DNA of 64,000 bases from Schaalia vaccimaxillae DSM 15804 (GTDB taxonomy: Bacteria > Actinomycetota > Actinomycetes > Actinomycetales > Actinomycetaceae), in the NCBI RefSeq assembly GCF_000420425.1, contig NZ_ATUX01000007.1:248001-312000 (forward strand), read 5' to 3'. The number at the start of each line of letters is the position of its first letter. Position 1 is the first letter of the stretch. Shown in pieces: positions 26,693-36,631 of this stretch. Below the pieces are notes generated by a model. The model made no database searches and was not told the origin of the DNA. It worked only from the letters and a program-made list of their open reading frames with translations. The position numbers were made by a program, and so were the translations under genes.

Positions 26693-28375
26693 TTAGTCGT
26701 TTGAATGACTGATAGCAGGTGTGATGGATCCGACATCCAGTGAACGATCTGAGTCAATTAGCGGCATCTTCCACCCGATCACGCCGGCTAAGGCGCAGGT
26801 CACCACGATCATCACGGCTAGGCCGCCGATGCCTGACCCCGTGGCTGAAAACACCACGTATCCCAGAAGTGAGCCGGTAGCACCAAGAAGAGCGTAGGGC
26901 AGCTGAGTATTGACGTGAGTGATGTGATTGCAGCCCGCCCCCGTACTCGACAGGATCGTTGTATCCGAAATAGGCGAGCAGTGATCACCCCACACGGCTC
27001 CGGCGAGCACCGCTCCAAAGGATGGAAGCAACCACTGGGCGCCCTCGGGCACCGCACCCATGATCTCCCCGGCAATCGGCAGTAGAATACCGAAAGACCC
27101 CCACGACGTGCCGGTAGAAAATGCCATTGCGCCAGCCACCAAGAACAGTAGCGGCACCAGCCATTGAGCTGACACATTTGCCGAAACAACTAGGGAACCG
27201 AGATAGTCTCCGGTTCCGAGCTCAGAGATCAACGATCCGAGCATCCACGCGAAGAGCAGAATCTCGATTGCGGGAAGCATAGAACGAGCACCCTCCCAAA
27301 CTCCTTTGACGAAGGTTTTGGCTTCGAACGTGGGGTCGGCATGAGTGAAACGGAAATAGTAGTAGGCCGCAACAACCAGTCCGGCAGCACCACCAATGTT
27401 CAAAGACAGAGCCACATCCGTATTCGCCATCATGTCCAGGACACTGGCTGAACCCGACGCCTGGTAGCCGGTGAGAAAAATGCCGGCTATGACGCCAACG
27501 ACGAGGACGACGAAGGGAACGATGAGGGCACGCATTGCCCCTGGTTCGTGGCGAGGCAGAGAATCGGTGAGCTGGCCAGGAATCTGATCCTCCGGGTCGT
27601 ATAGGTCTCCGCGCGAGACCGCACGTGTTTCTTCGCGTCGCATCGCACCAAAGTCAATCTCAAAAACCACGGTGATCCACAGCAGCAGTAGAGCTGCGAT
27701 GGCGTAGTAGTTCATTCCGGCTGAGCGCAGGAAAGCCCCAGCATCAGACACTTGGATACCGACGGCAGCAACGATCGGCCCCATAATGCCAATAATCGAC
27801 GCACCCCAGGACGAAAAGGGGGCCAGGACTGCAACCGGAGCTGAGCTGGAATCAATCAGGTAGGCAAGTTTGGCTCGTGAGACCCGTTGGCGATCTGACA
27901 CTGGCCGGGCCACCTGGCCTACCGCCAAGGCGTTGAAGTAGTCGTCAACGAAGATGGCCGTACCCAGTGCGGCGGCCAAAACTTGGGCGCCGCGGCGCGA
28001 CTTGATCTTCGTCATCGCCCATTCTGAGAAGGCCTGGGTGCCACCTGACATGAGTACCAGCGACGTGATGATGCCCAAGGTCAGCAGGAATACCAGGATG
28101 AGGATGTAGTAGGAGTTTGGGGCGCCCTCGCTCCAGAAAATCTGGGAGAAAGCAGCCCACACCTTTTTGACTGTCTCCACAATGGCGCCGTCTGCGACCA
28201 GGAAGGCTGCTGCAACCACACCTGCAGCAAGGGAAGGGATGACTTTCTTGGTTCCGATCACCAGCGCAATCGCCAGGATCGGCGGGACAAGGGTCAGAAT
28301 CGGATAAGACTCGATCACAAAGATCTCCATTCGCATCATGCTGGGGGCAATCAGGAGCAAGCATACGACGGTCAA
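26693..28375 (-). CDS. NhaC family Na+/H+ antiporter
   Basis: 560 residues, about 12 membrane helices. Family motifs are 'AIFVDDYFNALAVG', 'LIDSSSAPVAVLAPFSSWGA', 'STGTSWGSFGILLPIAGEI' and 'GAVWGDHCSPISDTTILSS'. These are the NhaC-type inner and core helices; members exchange Na+ for H+ or carry dicarboxylates or amino acids. Several N-terminal starts are possible; the methionine 15 residues in (MEIFVIESYP) is closer to the usual family start. Only 31-37 bases separate it from the divergent thiol peroxidase gene. Confidence 0.85.
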   Translation of the reverse strand: MTVVCLLLIAPSMMRMEIFVIESYPILTLVPPILAIALVIGTKKVIPSLAAGVVAAAFLVADGAIVETVKKVWAAFSQIFWSEGAPNSYYILILVFLLTLGIITSLVLMSGGTQAFSEWAMTKIKSRRGAQVLAAALGTAIFVDDYFNALAVGQVARPVSDRQRVSRAKLAYLIDSSSAPVAVLAPFSSWGASIIGIMGPIVAAVGIQVSDAGAFLRSAGMNYYAIAALLLLWITVVFEIDFGAMRREETRAVSRGDLYDPEDQIPGQLTDSLPRHEPGAMRALIVPFVVLVVGVIAGIFLTGYQASGSASVLDMMANTDVALSLNIGGAAGLVVAAYYYFRFTHADPTFEAKTFVKGVWEGARSMLPAIEILLFAWMLGSLISELGTGDYLGSLVVSANVSAQWLVPLLFLVAGAMAFSTGTSWGSFGILLPIAGEIMGAVPEGAQWLLPSFGAVLAGAVWGDHCSPISDTTILSSTGAGCNHITHVNTQLPYALLGATGSLLGYVVFSATGSGIGGLAVMIVVTCALAGVIGWKMPLIDSDRSLDVGSITPAISHSND

Positions 28376-28412
28376 GACTGCGCAAAGGACGTTGTCTTCT
28401 TAGACTGTGTCC

Positions 28413-28889
28413 ATGACTCAGCTGACCACCGGTACCCCGGCCCCCTCCTTCACCGCCGACTCAACTTCTGGCTCGCTTTCGCTAGCCGACCTTCTGGACA
28501 AGAGTCAAAAGGGGGTCGTCGTCTACTTTTACCCCAAAGCCTCAACCCCAGGGTGCACGAAAGAAGCCTGCGATTTTCGCGACAGCCTCAACTCGCTTCG
28601 TTCCGCTGGATACGAGGTCGTGGGCGTCAGCGCCGACTCGAAGTCGGTGCTAGAAAAGTTCGCGGACAAAGAGTCTTTGAACTTCCCCCTAGTTTCGGAC
28701 CCCGACCACGAAATCCTCCAAGAATGGGGAGCATGGGGCGAAAAGAAAAACTACGGGCGCACCTACGTGGGTATCATCCGTTCCACCGTTGTTGTTGCCA
28801 AAGACGGCACGGTTGAGCTGGCCCAATACAATGTCAAAGCCACGGGCCACGTTGCCCGACTGCGCCGCGACCTGGGTATCGACGACTGA
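28413..28889 (+). CDS. bcp: Thioredoxin-dependent thiol peroxidase (Bcp/PrxQ)
   Basis: 158 residues from the ATG at 28413 (a GTG at 28407 is also in frame). Peroxiredoxin that reduces H2O2 and organic peroxides using thioredoxin. Peroxidatic C48 in 'YPKASTPGCTKEAC' and resolving C53, five residues on, form the alpha2-type atypical 2-Cys pair of PrxQ. 'FPLVSDPDHE' and 'GRTYVGIIRST' (catalytic Arg) complete the fold. The stop overlaps the start of the MntR-like gene by one base, linking peroxide defence to metal control. Confidence 0.94.
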   Translation: MTQLTTGTPAPSFTADSTSGSLSLADLLDKSQKGVVVYFYPKASTPGCTKEACDFRDSLNSLRSAGYEVVGVSADSKSVLEKFADKESLNFPLVSDPDHEILQEWGAWGEKKNYGRTYVGIIRSTVVVAKDGTVELAQYNVKATGHVARLRRDLGIDD

Positions 28890-29602
28890 TGGACGCCCTG
28901 TCACAAGGTTGGCAGACCCCTGTCACACAGGACTATCTCAAGATCATTTGGGCAGCCCAGGAAGCCGGGGCAGTGGGGGTTTCAATCAACGAATTGGCAG
29001 CTAAGGCTGGGGTTGTTGCCTCCACCGCATCGGAAAATGTGCGCCGTCTCAAAGACCAGGGGTTGGTCTTCCATGAGCCCTACCAGAAAGTGCATTTGAC
29101 TGACCGAGGGCACGAGGTCGCCGTCGGTATGATTCGACGCCACAGAATCCTAGAAACCTACCTGCATGAAGAGTTGGACTTCGATTGGGATGAGGTGCAC
29201 GAAGAGGCTGAAATTCTTGAGCACGCGGTGTCCGATCGCCTCCTCAAACACCTTGACCGGGCGTTGGGCTACCCGACTCGCGACCCTCATGGAGACCCAA
29301 TCCCGCGTGAGGACGGATCAGTGACCAGCCTTCAAGTTGTTCCCCTGGGCAGCCTAGCTGTGGGCAGGCGTGCCCTCGTTGCCCGTATTTCTGATGCCCA
29401 TCCGCAGGTGCTGCGCGACCTCGAAGAGGCGGGCCTGCTGCTCGATACCAAAGTGCAGATTCAGGATCGTTCCTCGTCGGGAGACACTTTCGTCCTCGTG
29501 ACTAGAAACGGCAACGAGGGCGAAAGCGTGTGTCTGAGCCCAGAACAGTTAGCGGCAATACAAGTCTTGGTGGACGAAGACTCGGCACCTCAACCGCAGT
29601 AG
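28889..29602 (+). CDS. DtxR-family metal-dependent repressor, MntR-like
   Basis: 237 residues. N-terminal winged helix (about 1-70: 'SINELAAKAGVVASTASENVRRLKDQGLV'), metal-binding dimerisation domain (70-145) and SH3-like C-terminal domain (150-230). The ligand helix reads 'HEEAEILEHAVSD', with Glu where iron-sensing DtxR/IdeR has its key cysteine; Glu at this place is the pattern of manganese-sensing MntR. It should repress manganese uptake when Mn2+ is plentiful. It sits in one operon with bcp (one-base overlap). Confidence 0.85.
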   Translation: MDALSQGWQTPVTQDYLKIIWAAQEAGAVGVSINELAAKAGVVASTASENVRRLKDQGLVFHEPYQKVHLTDRGHEVAVGMIRRHRILETYLHEELDFDWDEVHEEAEILEHAVSDRLLKHLDRALGYPTRDPHGDPIPREDGSVTSLQVVPLGSLAVGRRALVARISDAHPQVLRDLEEAGLLLDTKVQIQDRSSSGDTFVLVTRNGNEGESVCLSPEQLAAIQVLVDEDSAPQPQ

Positions 29603-29612
29603 CGGGCAGCGA

Positions 29613-30059
29613 TTAGCCCAGGGCGGGCGAGCTCATTGACGCGGGAACGTGTGCCCGGTGCCCCGAGGCGATGAGTTGTTCACGCAGAATCGTCATTGCC
29701 TCATCGAGTTCTTCATTACCGGCCTTGGCAGCCTTGGACAGCAAAATGTCTGTTTCATCGCGCAAGGGAATGACGTGCAGGTGCGTGTGAGGTACCTCGA
29801 ATCCGGCAATAGCAAGTCCTGACCTTGGCACGTTGAAAGCCGTTTCTTGCGCCAGACCAATCGTGCGCGCAACCTTCATGAGGTGGGCAGCAACATCACT
29901 GGGAGCTTCGGTCCACTTGTCGTATTCCTCGCGCGGAACAACCAGGACATGGCCGGGGGAGGTGGGCTCGATGGTGGCAAAAGCAACGCAAATGTCGTCG
30001 GCCCATACGAATCGGCCTGCCCACTCGCCTGAGATGATCTTGGTAAAAACAGTGCTCAT
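29613..30059 (-). CDS. HIT-family nucleotide hydrolase or transferase
   Basis: 148 residues from the ATG at 30059; a GTG at 30077 is in frame. The active-site histidine triad is 'HTHLHVIPL', and 'GHVLVVPREEYDKW' is the preceding conserved strand. HIT proteins cleave nucleoside phosphoramidates or dinucleoside polyphosphates such as AMP-lysine and Ap4A. The exact substrate cannot be read from sequence. It is divergent from leuS, and its 3' end faces the MntR-like gene with 10 bases between. Confidence 0.9.
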   Translation of the reverse strand: MSTVFTKIISGEWAGRFVWADDICVAFATIEPTSPGHVLVVPREEYDKWTEAPSDVAAHLMKVARTIGLAQETAFNVPRSGLAIAGFEVPHTHLHVIPLRDETDILLSKAAKAGNEELDEAMTILREQLIASGHRAHVPASMSSPALG

Positions 30060-30176
30060 GGGTTCATTGTCACTCACCGCATGCGATCCGACTAGTGGCT
30101 GGTGGCGGCGCGGCGCAGCGCCGATGGCCTATTCTTGATGAGGCTTTGAATCGTCGAATTAAAGGGGAGAAACCCG

Positions 30177-33107
30177 ATGGCTGAGACTCCGGGAACCGAG
30201 CCTGCGCAGCGATACACCGCGCAGCTCGCCCAGCAGATCGAAACCCAGTGGCAGGATCGATGGGACGAACAGGGAACATTCCACGCCGACAACCCCGAGG
30301 GTGACCTTGCTGGCCCACTGGCCAATCAGCCTCCTTTCTTCCTCCTCGACATGTTCCCTTACCCGTCAGGAAAAGGCCTGCACGTTGGCCACCCCCTGGG
30401 ATACATCGCCACCGACACCTTGGCGCGTTTCCGCCGCATGAAGGGCGACAACGTCCTGTACACGATGGGGTATGACGCTTTTGGTTTGCCTGCCGAGCAA
30501 TACGCTGTGCAGACCGGCCAGCATCCACGAATCACTACTGACGAGAACATCGCGAATATGCGCAGGCAGCTGCGCCGCCTGGGGCTCTCCCATGATTCAC
30601 GCAGGTCCTTTTCCACCACGGACACCGACTATGTGCATTGGACGCAGTGGATTTTCCTGCAGATCTTCAACTCATGGTTCGACCCGCAGGCTACCGCGCC
30701 CGACGGCTCTATTGGTGCCGCCCGGCCCATTAGCGAATTGCGAGCCAAGCTCGAATCTGGCGAGGTCGAGCTCGAAGACGGACGCAAGTGGAGTGACCTG
30801 GACGAGGTTGAAAAAGCCAAAGCCGTTGACTCCTACCGGCTGGCGTATGTCTCCGAAGCTCCGGTGAATTGGTGCCCCGGACTGGGAACTGTGCTCGCCA
30901 ACGAGGAAGTGACCGCCGAGGGGCGTTCCGAGCGCGGAAATTACCCGGTATTCACACGCAACCTGCGTCAGTGGATGATGCGGATCACCGCCTACGGCAA
31001 GCGCCTAGCTGATGACCTTGACACCATCGACTGGCCAGACAAGGTGCGTTCCATGCAGCGCAACTGGATTGGGCGTTCCGAGGGCGCCACCGTGCGCTTT
31101 GAGGTTCCCGCGGCCACAGACGCTGGAGCATCGCAGACCTCACTTGAGGTCTACACGACCCGCCCGGATACTCTTTTCGGCGCCACTTTCATGGTGGTTG
31201 CTCCCGAACATCCGATTCTGGGTGGCGCCACTGTAGGAGACGGGGCAGACGAAGCCGCACTGACTGTGCCCGATTCGTGGCCCGAAGGCACCAAGGATGC
31301 ATGGACCGACGGCGCAAGGACGCCTCGTGCAGCAGTTGCTGCCTACCGCGCACAAGCGGCATCCAAAACCGATGCTGAACGTATTGACGAGGAACGTGCC
31401 AAGACGGGTGTCTTTACCGGCCTCTTCGGTATTGATCCGGTCAATGGCCGCCAGGTTCCGATCTTTGTTGCTGACTATGTGCTGTGGGGATACGGTACGG
31501 GCGCGATTATGGCTGTTCCGGCTCACGATGACCGCGACTGGGAGTTCGCCCGCAAGTACGAACTCGACATTATTCGCACCATTGGTCCAGCTGACGACCC
31601 CTGCAGCCACGATCTAGGTGAGTCGGCTTACACCGGTGATGGCGTGGCCGTAGATTCATCTAATGACGAGGTGAGTTTGAATGGCTTAGGCAAGGACGAA
31701 GCCAAAGCAAAGATGACGCAATGGCTCGAATCCAAGGGGCTGGGCTACCGCACCGTCACCTACCGTCTGCGTGACTGGCTGTTCTCACGCCAGCGCTACT
31801 GGGGTGAGCCTTTCCCCATCGTTTGGGATGAGGACGGCCTGCCCCACGCTGTGCCAGAAGAGATGCTGCCGATCGAGCTGCCCGAAGTCACAGACTATTC
31901 GCCGCGCAGCTTCGAGCCTGACGATGCCAACACTGAGCCCGAGGCTCCCTTGGGCCGCGCCCAAGAGTGGGTCAATGTGGAGCTGGATCTAGGCGATGGC
32001 CTCAAGAAGTACCGTCGCGAAACAAACACGATGCCGCAGTGGGCAGGATCGTGCTGGTACGAGATGCGCTACACGGACCCAACGAATTCTCAGGCCTTGG
32101 CATCTGCCGAAAACCTTGACTATTGGATGGGGCCGCGCGAAGGCAAGCCCACCGGCGGTACGGACCTGTACGTCGGCGGCGTGGAGCACGCTGTGCTCCA
32201 CCTCCTGTACTCGCGTTTTTGGCAAAAGGTGCTCTTCGACCTCGGCCACGTGCCCGACGCTGAGCCCTACCACACGCTCTTTAACCAGGGCTACGTCCAG
32301 GCTTACGCGTACAAGGATGCGCGCGGACAGTACGTACCGGCCGACGAGGTTGAGGGTGACGAGCAGTCTGGTTTTACCTGGCAGGGTGAGCCTGTGACCC
32401 GCGAGTACGGCAAGATGGGCAAGTCCCTGAAGAACATTGTCACTCCGGACGAAATGTATGACGCATACGGGGCAGATGTGTTCCGTGTGTATGAGATGAG
32501 CATGGGTCCCCTGGATGTATCCCGACCTTGGGATACGCGCGCAGTTGTTGGCTCGCAGCGTTTCTTGCAGCGACTGTGGCGCAATACTGTGGACGAAGAA
32601 ACCGGCGAACTGACCATTGTGGATGAGCCAGCAGACCTCGAAACGAAGCGTCTGGTGGCACGCACTATTGCTGACGCAACGGTTGAGTATGAGAATCTGC
32701 GAATCAACACGGCGATCTCTAAACTCATTGTGCTCAATAACCACTTGACGCAGCTTGATGCCGTGCCACGCGAAGCCATTGAAGCCCTGGTGCTCATGCT
32801 GTCCCCGGTAGCCCCTCACATCTGTGAGGAATTGTGGATGCGTCTGGGGCATCAGACGTCGCTGGCGCGCGAACCTTTCCCAGTAGTTGAGGATGAGTCA
32901 TTACTGGTCGAAGAATCGGTGACAGCCATCATTCAGGTCAATGGCAAACTGCGTGCGCGCATGGATGTTGCTCCCTCCATTGGCGAGGACGAGCTACGTG
33001 AAATGGCGTTGGCTCAGGGCCCCATCGTTAAGGCTCTGGAGGGACGCGATCCTCTCAAGGTGATCGTGCGGGTGCCCAGCCTGGTCAACGTCGTCATTCC
33101 TAAGTGA
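30177..33107 (+). CDS. leuS: Leucyl-tRNA synthetase
   Basis: 976 residues, with AGGGGAG-like ribosome site 7 bases before the ATG. Class I synthetase: HIGH motif 'HVGHPLGY', CP1 editing domain with '[12 protein letters not shown]' and '[12 protein letters not shown]' (post-transfer editing of mischarged isoleucine/norvaline), and the KMSKS loop in the variant form 'KMGKSLKN', usual in actinobacteria. An extra stretch around residue 175 ('[20 protein letters not shown]') is an actinobacterial insertion. The nei gene starts two bases after its stop. Confidence 0.97.
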   Translation: MAETPGTEPAQRYTAQLAQQIETQWQDRWDEQGTFHADNPEGDLAGPLANQPPFFLLDMFPYPSGKGLHVGHPLGYIATDTLARFRRMKGDNVLYTMGYDAFGLPAEQYAVQTGQHPRITTDENIANMRRQLRRLGLSHDSRRSFSTTDTDYVHWTQWIFLQIFNSWFDPQATAPDGSIGAARPISELRAKLESGEVELEDGRKWSDLDEVEKAKAVDSYRLAYVSEAPVNWCPGLGTVLANEEVTAEGRSERGNYPVFTRNLRQWMMRITAYGKRLADDLDTIDWPDKVRSMQRNWIGRSEGATVRFEVPAATDAGASQTSLEVYTTRPDTLFGATFMVVAPEHPILGGATVGDGADEAALTVPDSWPEGTKDAWTDGARTPRAAVAAYRAQAASKTDAERIDEERAKTGVFTGLFGIDPVNGRQVPIFVADYVLWGYGTGAIMAVPAHDDRDWEFARKYELDIIRTIGPADDPCSHDLGESAYTGDGVAVDSSNDEVSLNGLGKDEAKAKMTQWLESKGLGYRTVTYRLRDWLFSRQRYWGEPFPIVWDEDGLPHAVPEEMLPIELPEVTDYSPRSFEPDDANTEPEAPLGRAQEWVNVELDLGDGLKKYRRETNTMPQWAGSCWYEMRYTDPTNSQALASAENLDYWMGPREGKPTGGTDLYVGGVEHAVLHLLYSRFWQKVLFDLGHVPDAEPYHTLFNQGYVQAYAYKDARGQYVPADEVEGDEQSGFTWQGEPVTREYGKMGKSLKNIVTPDEMYDAYGADVFRVYEMSMGPLDVSRPWDTRAVVGSQRFLQRLWRNTVDEETGELTIVDEPADLETKRLVARTIADATVEYENLRINTAISKLIVLNNHLTQLDAVPREAIEALVLMLSPVAPHICEELWMRLGHQTSLAREPFPVVEDESLLVEESVTAIIQVNGKLRARMDVAPSIGEDELREMALAQGPIVKALEGRDPLKVIVRVPSLVNVVIPK

Positions 33108-33108
33108 T

Positions 33109-34071
33109 ATGCCTGAAGGAGATGCAGTCCGGCGGCTCGCTGGAACTTTGAATGAGCTCTTCGTTGGGGGTGAGGTTTCGGCCTCGTCCCCGCAAGGGCG
33201 TTTTGCCCGAGCGACCGAGCGCCTCGACGGCATGATTGTGGAACGTGTCCGAGTCCACGGCAAACACATGTTCATTGGTTTTGTGCCTGCGGATGCGGCG
33301 GGTTCTTGGCCCCAAGACTGGGTGCACGTCCACCTGGGACTGTACGGCTGGTGGCGTTTTAACGGCGATGAAACTCTGGTCGATGAGGGCCATGGCGTGG
33401 TCCACCGCATTGCTCCTGTGCCTAAAGGACAGTGGGATGGGCACTCGGAGACTCGCTGGGGCGAAGGCTATGGTCAGGCTGAGGCTGGCACGTGGGAACC
33501 TCCAGAACCGGTCGGCCAGGTACGCCTGCGTTTCTACAACGATCACGCTGTGGCAGACCTGGTCGGCCCTAATCGCTGTGAACTCATTTCAGATGAGGAA
33601 CGCGAAACTGTTGAAGCCAGACTTGGGCCCGATCCCTTAGATGAGGGGGCTCGAGACGACACTGAGGCGATGGAGCGTTTCGCTTCCGTGGCCCACGCGA
33701 AGAAACGCAATATTGGCGAGATTGTCATGGACCAGTCGATTATCGCTGGAGTTGGCAATATCTATCGAGCTGACGCCCTTTTCTTGGCGGGAATATCTCC
33801 CTACCGCAAGGGCGCGAACATCTCCGTCAAGCGCCTGCGCGAGCTTTGGGTGCTGATCTGTGACCTGATGAATCGTGGTTTGGCTGCGGGCAGGTTAGAG
33901 ACCATGGACCCTGATGAGGCTCCCAACCCGCCGATTGAAGGCGATGAGGAAGCGTCACGCTGGTACGTCTACCATCGCACCGGGCGCCCCTGCCTTCGTT
34001 GTGGCACGCTCGTGCGCGAAGCACTCATGCAGAATCGGCGCCTCTTTTGGTGTCCGTCGTGCCAACGGTAA
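33109..34071 (+). CDS. Fpg/Nei-family DNA glycosylase (Nei2 type)
   Basis: 320 residues. Bifunctional glycosylase/AP lyase for oxidised bases. The catalytic N-terminal 'MPEGD' (P2 after Met removal, E3) and 'RVHGKHMF' lysine are intact; the H2TH domain is seen in 'MDQSIIAGVGNIYRADALF'; the C-terminal zinc finger has 'CLRCGTL' and 'FWCPSCQ'. 'PEGDAVRR' rather than 'PELPEVE' places it with Nei rather than Fpg. It follows leuS by one base, so it is cotranscribed. Likely acts on oxidised pyrimidines. Confidence 0.92.
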   Translation: MPEGDAVRRLAGTLNELFVGGEVSASSPQGRFARATERLDGMIVERVRVHGKHMFIGFVPADAAGSWPQDWVHVHLGLYGWWRFNGDETLVDEGHGVVHRIAPVPKGQWDGHSETRWGEGYGQAEAGTWEPPEPVGQVRLRFYNDHAVADLVGPNRCELISDEERETVEARLGPDPLDEGARDDTEAMERFASVAHAKKRNIGEIVMDQSIIAGVGNIYRADALFLAGISPYRKGANISVKRLRELWVLICDLMNRGLAAGRLETMDPDEAPNPPIEGDEEASRWYVYHRTGRPCLRCGTLVREALMQNRRLFWCPSCQR

Positions 34072-34157
34072 GGTCGCGCCTACCGCAAGGGAGTGCCGCT
34101 GGGGTAGCGGTGGCCACTTCTGTGTGTGGGGGGCTAGCTTTGCGCTGGCGGTAGGAG

Positions 34158-34697
34158 TTAACCGTCTACTTCCTCAAAGCCCAGCATGTTGTAGAGCTTG
34201 GAAGCGTCCCCGTGGCTGGCGTCGAGGCGGAGTGAAAGGTTGTCGTATCCCCAGGCTTGACAGCGTTGGGCGACCTCGTTGACGAGGGCGGTGGCGATTC
34301 CTCTCCTGCGATATTCAGGGTCTACGACGAGGTCGGTGACGAAGGGGCCGTCGGGTGCATCGTCCCACGGGGATTCTTTGACGACCAGGATCGCTCCGAC
34401 GAGGCTTCCTCCATCCCATGCGCCAACGAATGAGTCTTCGGTGGTTTCGCCGAAAGCTCCTTCGAAGGTGAGGCGTAGTTCTTCGGAGGTTTCCAGGAGA
34501 TTTTCTGGCGTGGTGGGCTCCCCGTAGGCATCCAGGGTGAGGACTGCGAGGGTGGGGATGTCGTACTGGGTCAGCGTGGCAATTTCAACACCCGCAGGGC
34601 GGGCGGTTTCGGCCAACGCATCCAACTGGGCTTGTAACGTTCGCTGTTCCATGACCCAAGCATAGGTGACGGGTATCACTCTGTCCGGCTGTGCCAT
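34158..34697 (-). CDS. GNAT-family N-acetyltransferase
   Basis: 179 residues, or 164 from the internal ATG at 34652. The acetyl-CoA site is 'VTDLVVDPEYRRRGIATALV' (the R/Q-x-x-G-x-A pattern), and 'NLSLRLDASHGDASKLYNMLGFEEV' is the usual last strand-helix unit. The substrate is unknown. It converges on nei with 86 bases between. Upstream is the terminator-like region after cysE, so it is probably transcribed alone. Confidence 0.85.
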   Translation of the reverse strand: MAQPDRVIPVTYAWVMEQRTLQAQLDALAETARPAGVEIATLTQYDIPTLAVLTLDAYGEPTTPENLLETSEELRLTFEGAFGETTEDSFVGAWDGGSLVGAILVVKESPWDDAPDGPFVTDLVVDPEYRRRGIATALVNEVAQRCQAWGYDNLSLRLDASHGDASKLYNMLGFEEVDG

Positions 34698-34724
34698 GCA
34701 AAAATGCCGGTCCGCTCGATTCTA

Positions 34725-34761
34725 GGAGGCCTGGGCTGGGCATTTGTGCAGCTCAGGCTCC
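34725..34761 (-). terminator. Imperfect stem-loop downstream of cysE
   Basis: About 13 bp of pairing (minus strand GGAGCCTGAGCTG with CAGCCCAGGCCTCC) with one bulge, one mismatch and a 10-base loop, 20 bases after the cysE stop. No T-run follows. It could end the cysK-cysE transcript. Confidence 0.4.
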
Positions 34762-34781
34762 GACTCAGCTAGGACTCCTGC

Positions 34782-35390
34782 TCAGATATAGAGTTCAGGC
34801 TCGTCAAAGAAGTAGTTAGGATCGACGATCAGATCTTGATCCTCAGGCTTTTTCTCCGGGTTGGGTCGCAGCTTGGCAGGCACACCGATGGCCACTTTCC
34901 CACAGGGAACATCCTTTGTGACCACGGCGTTGGCGCCTACTTTGACGCCCTCACCCAAAGTGATCGGCCCCAAAACTTTTGCACCCGCACCGATCATCAC
35001 ATGTGATCCCACAGTGGGATGACGCTTGCCGGGATTCATTGATACGCCACCCAGGGTTACGCCGTGGAAGATCACGACGTCCTCGCCAACCTCAGTTGTT
35101 TCACCAATGACGACGCCGGTGGCATGGTCGATAAAGACCCTGCGTCCAATCTTGGCGCCCGGGTGAATGTCCACGCCGGTAAAGGTACGGCTAATGGAAG
35201 ACAAGACGCGCGCGGGCGTGTGAGCGCCGCGATTCCACAGGGCGTGAGAGACGCGGTGAGCCCACAGCGCGTGAACCCCCGGATATGCCAATGCAACCTC
35301 AAGGGTGCTGGTGGCCGCAGGGTCGCGCCTGCGGGCGGTCTGCAGATCCTCTTTGAAGAGGCGGATGGCCGTGCGGGGCAGCAGTGGCAT
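34782..35390 (-). CDS. cysE: Serine O-acetyltransferase
   Basis: 202 residues, the short bacterial form (EpsC type). Transfers acetyl from acetyl-CoA to serine, giving O-acetylserine for CysK. The left-handed beta-helix hexapeptide repeats run from about residue 70 ('[25 protein letters not shown]', catalytic His and Asp in 'DHATG') to '[15 protein letters not shown]'. The C terminus ends 'FDEPELYI', compatible with the C-terminal Ile that docks into CysK. It lies 96 bases downstream of cysK on the same strand, so a cysK-cysE operon. Confidence 0.95.
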   Translation of the reverse strand: MPLLPRTAIRLFKEDLQTARRRDPAATSTLEVALAYPGVHALWAHRVSHALWNRGAHTPARVLSSISRTFTGVDIHPGAKIGRRVFIDHATGVVIGETTEVGEDVVIFHGVTLGGVSMNPGKRHPTVGSHVMIGAGAKVLGPITLGEGVKVGANAVVTKDVPCGKVAIGVPAKLRPNPEKKPEDQDLIVDPNYFFDEPELYI

Positions 35391-35486
35391 GGGTGACTCT
35401 CAGTCTTATCGTGAGGGCTGCGAGGGTGAAACGCCCCCGGGTCCTTGCCCATCAAGCGAGGTCCCGAGGACGAGTCTAAAGGGTGA

Positions 35487-36419
35487 TCAGTCGCGAAGGT
35501 CTTCGAAGAGCTTCGTCGAAAGGTAACGCTCACCGGTGTCGGGCAAAACTGTGACGATCTTCTTGCCTGCGAATTCGGGGCGGGCTGCAATCTCAGCGGT
35601 TCCGGCCAGGGCAGCTCCCGAAGAAATACCAACGAGTAGGCCCTCTTCGGCGGCAGCGCGTCGCGCAAACTCGATAGCAGTGTCTGAAGCAACGGAGATC
35701 ACTTCGTCAACGACCTTGACGTTGTAGGTATCCGGGACGAAATTCGGCATGAGGCCCTGGATACCGTGAGGGGAAGGCTGACCGCCTGACAGCAGAGGAG
35801 ACTCTGCGGGCTGAACGGCAATGATCTTAATGTCGGGGTTGTGACGGTGGAGCACCTCGGCCACACCAGAGATAGTGCCGCCCGTGCCCACACCAGCAAC
35901 GAAGACGTCGATCTGACCGTCGGTGTCTGCCCAGATTTCCTCGCCGGTGGTGGCCACGTGTGCAGCGGGGTTGGCAGGGTTGGTGAACTGGGAGGCAATG
36001 ATCGAGCCGGGACGCTCATCGCGGATACGCTCGGCCTCGGCCACGGCAGCAGAAACGCCGCCCTTGGCATCAGTTAGTACCAGTTCTGCACCAAAGGCGC
36101 GCACGATTACGCGGCGCTCCACGGACATGGAAGACGGCATGACAATGACGACCTTGTAACCGCGAGCTGCACCCACCATGGCCAAAGCCAAACCGGTGTT
36201 ACCCGAAGTGGCTTCGATGATGGTGCCCCCGGGCTTGAGCTGGCCGGAAGCCTCAGCGGCATCGATGATCGAACGGGCAATACGATCCTTGACCGACGAA
36301 CCGGGGTTAAAGGCTTCAACCTTGGCGACGACGTCTACGCCTTCGCCGGCGACCTTGTTGATGCGGACGAGGGGAGATCCGCCGATGAGGTCGGCGACGT
36401 TGGAAGCAATGCGAGACAT
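35487..36419 (-). CDS. cysK: Cysteine synthase A (O-acetylserine sulfhydrylase)
   Basis: 310 residues. PLP enzyme that joins O-acetylserine and sulfide to make cysteine. PLP lysine in 'NPGSSVKDRIA', substrate loop 'EATSGNTGLALA', phosphate-binding glycines in 'GVGTGGTISG', and 'VGISSGAAL' near the C terminus. The start 'MSRIASNVADLIGGSPLVRI' is the normal family start, with 'CGGAGAAATT' just before it. An unusual nested inverted repeat lies 76-122 bases upstream (see that entry). cysE follows. Confidence 0.96.
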   Translation of the reverse strand: MSRIASNVADLIGGSPLVRINKVAGEGVDVVAKVEAFNPGSSVKDRIARSIIDAAEASGQLKPGGTIIEATSGNTGLALAMVGAARGYKVVIVMPSSMSVERRVIVRAFGAELVLTDAKGGVSAAVAEAERIRDERPGSIIASQFTNPANPAAHVATTGEEIWADTDGQIDVFVAGVGTGGTISGVAEVLHRHNPDIKIIAVQPAESPLLSGGQPSPHGIQGLMPNFVPDTYNVKVVDEVISVASDTAIEFARRAAAEEGLLVGISSGAALAGTAEIAARPEFAGKKIVTVLPDTGERYLSTKLFEDLRD

Positions 36420-36494
36420 AATTTCTCCGTAAATGGGTGGGTTCAGAAAAGTGGGAAGTCGGCTTGTGGGCCGCGCCGTTCAGACCGGCAACGA

Positions 36495-36541
36495 GGGCGA
36501 ATGACGGCACACAGAGGTGTACCCAATAGGGTCATTCGCCC
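36495..36541. repeat. Nested inverted repeat upstream of cysK
   Basis: Outer arms GGGCGAATGAC (36495-36505) and GTCATTCGCCC (36531-36541) pair perfectly over 11 bp. Inside, the minus strand can form a second 7-bp stem (GGgTACAC with GTGTGCC, one bulge) around CTCT. It lies in the 212-bp gap between the YigZ gene and cysK. No T-run follows on either strand. It could be a cysK leader structure, a regulator site, or a terminator for YigZ. The rest of the gap shows nothing else I can support. Confidence 0.6.
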
Positions 36542-36631
36542 CTAGGACAGGTGCAGATAGATGCCATGGACGAGGCCGCACGGTGGCAGGGCCCTAAGTT
36601 CATGCAGATCATGGCGTTCACGTGTGCCACC

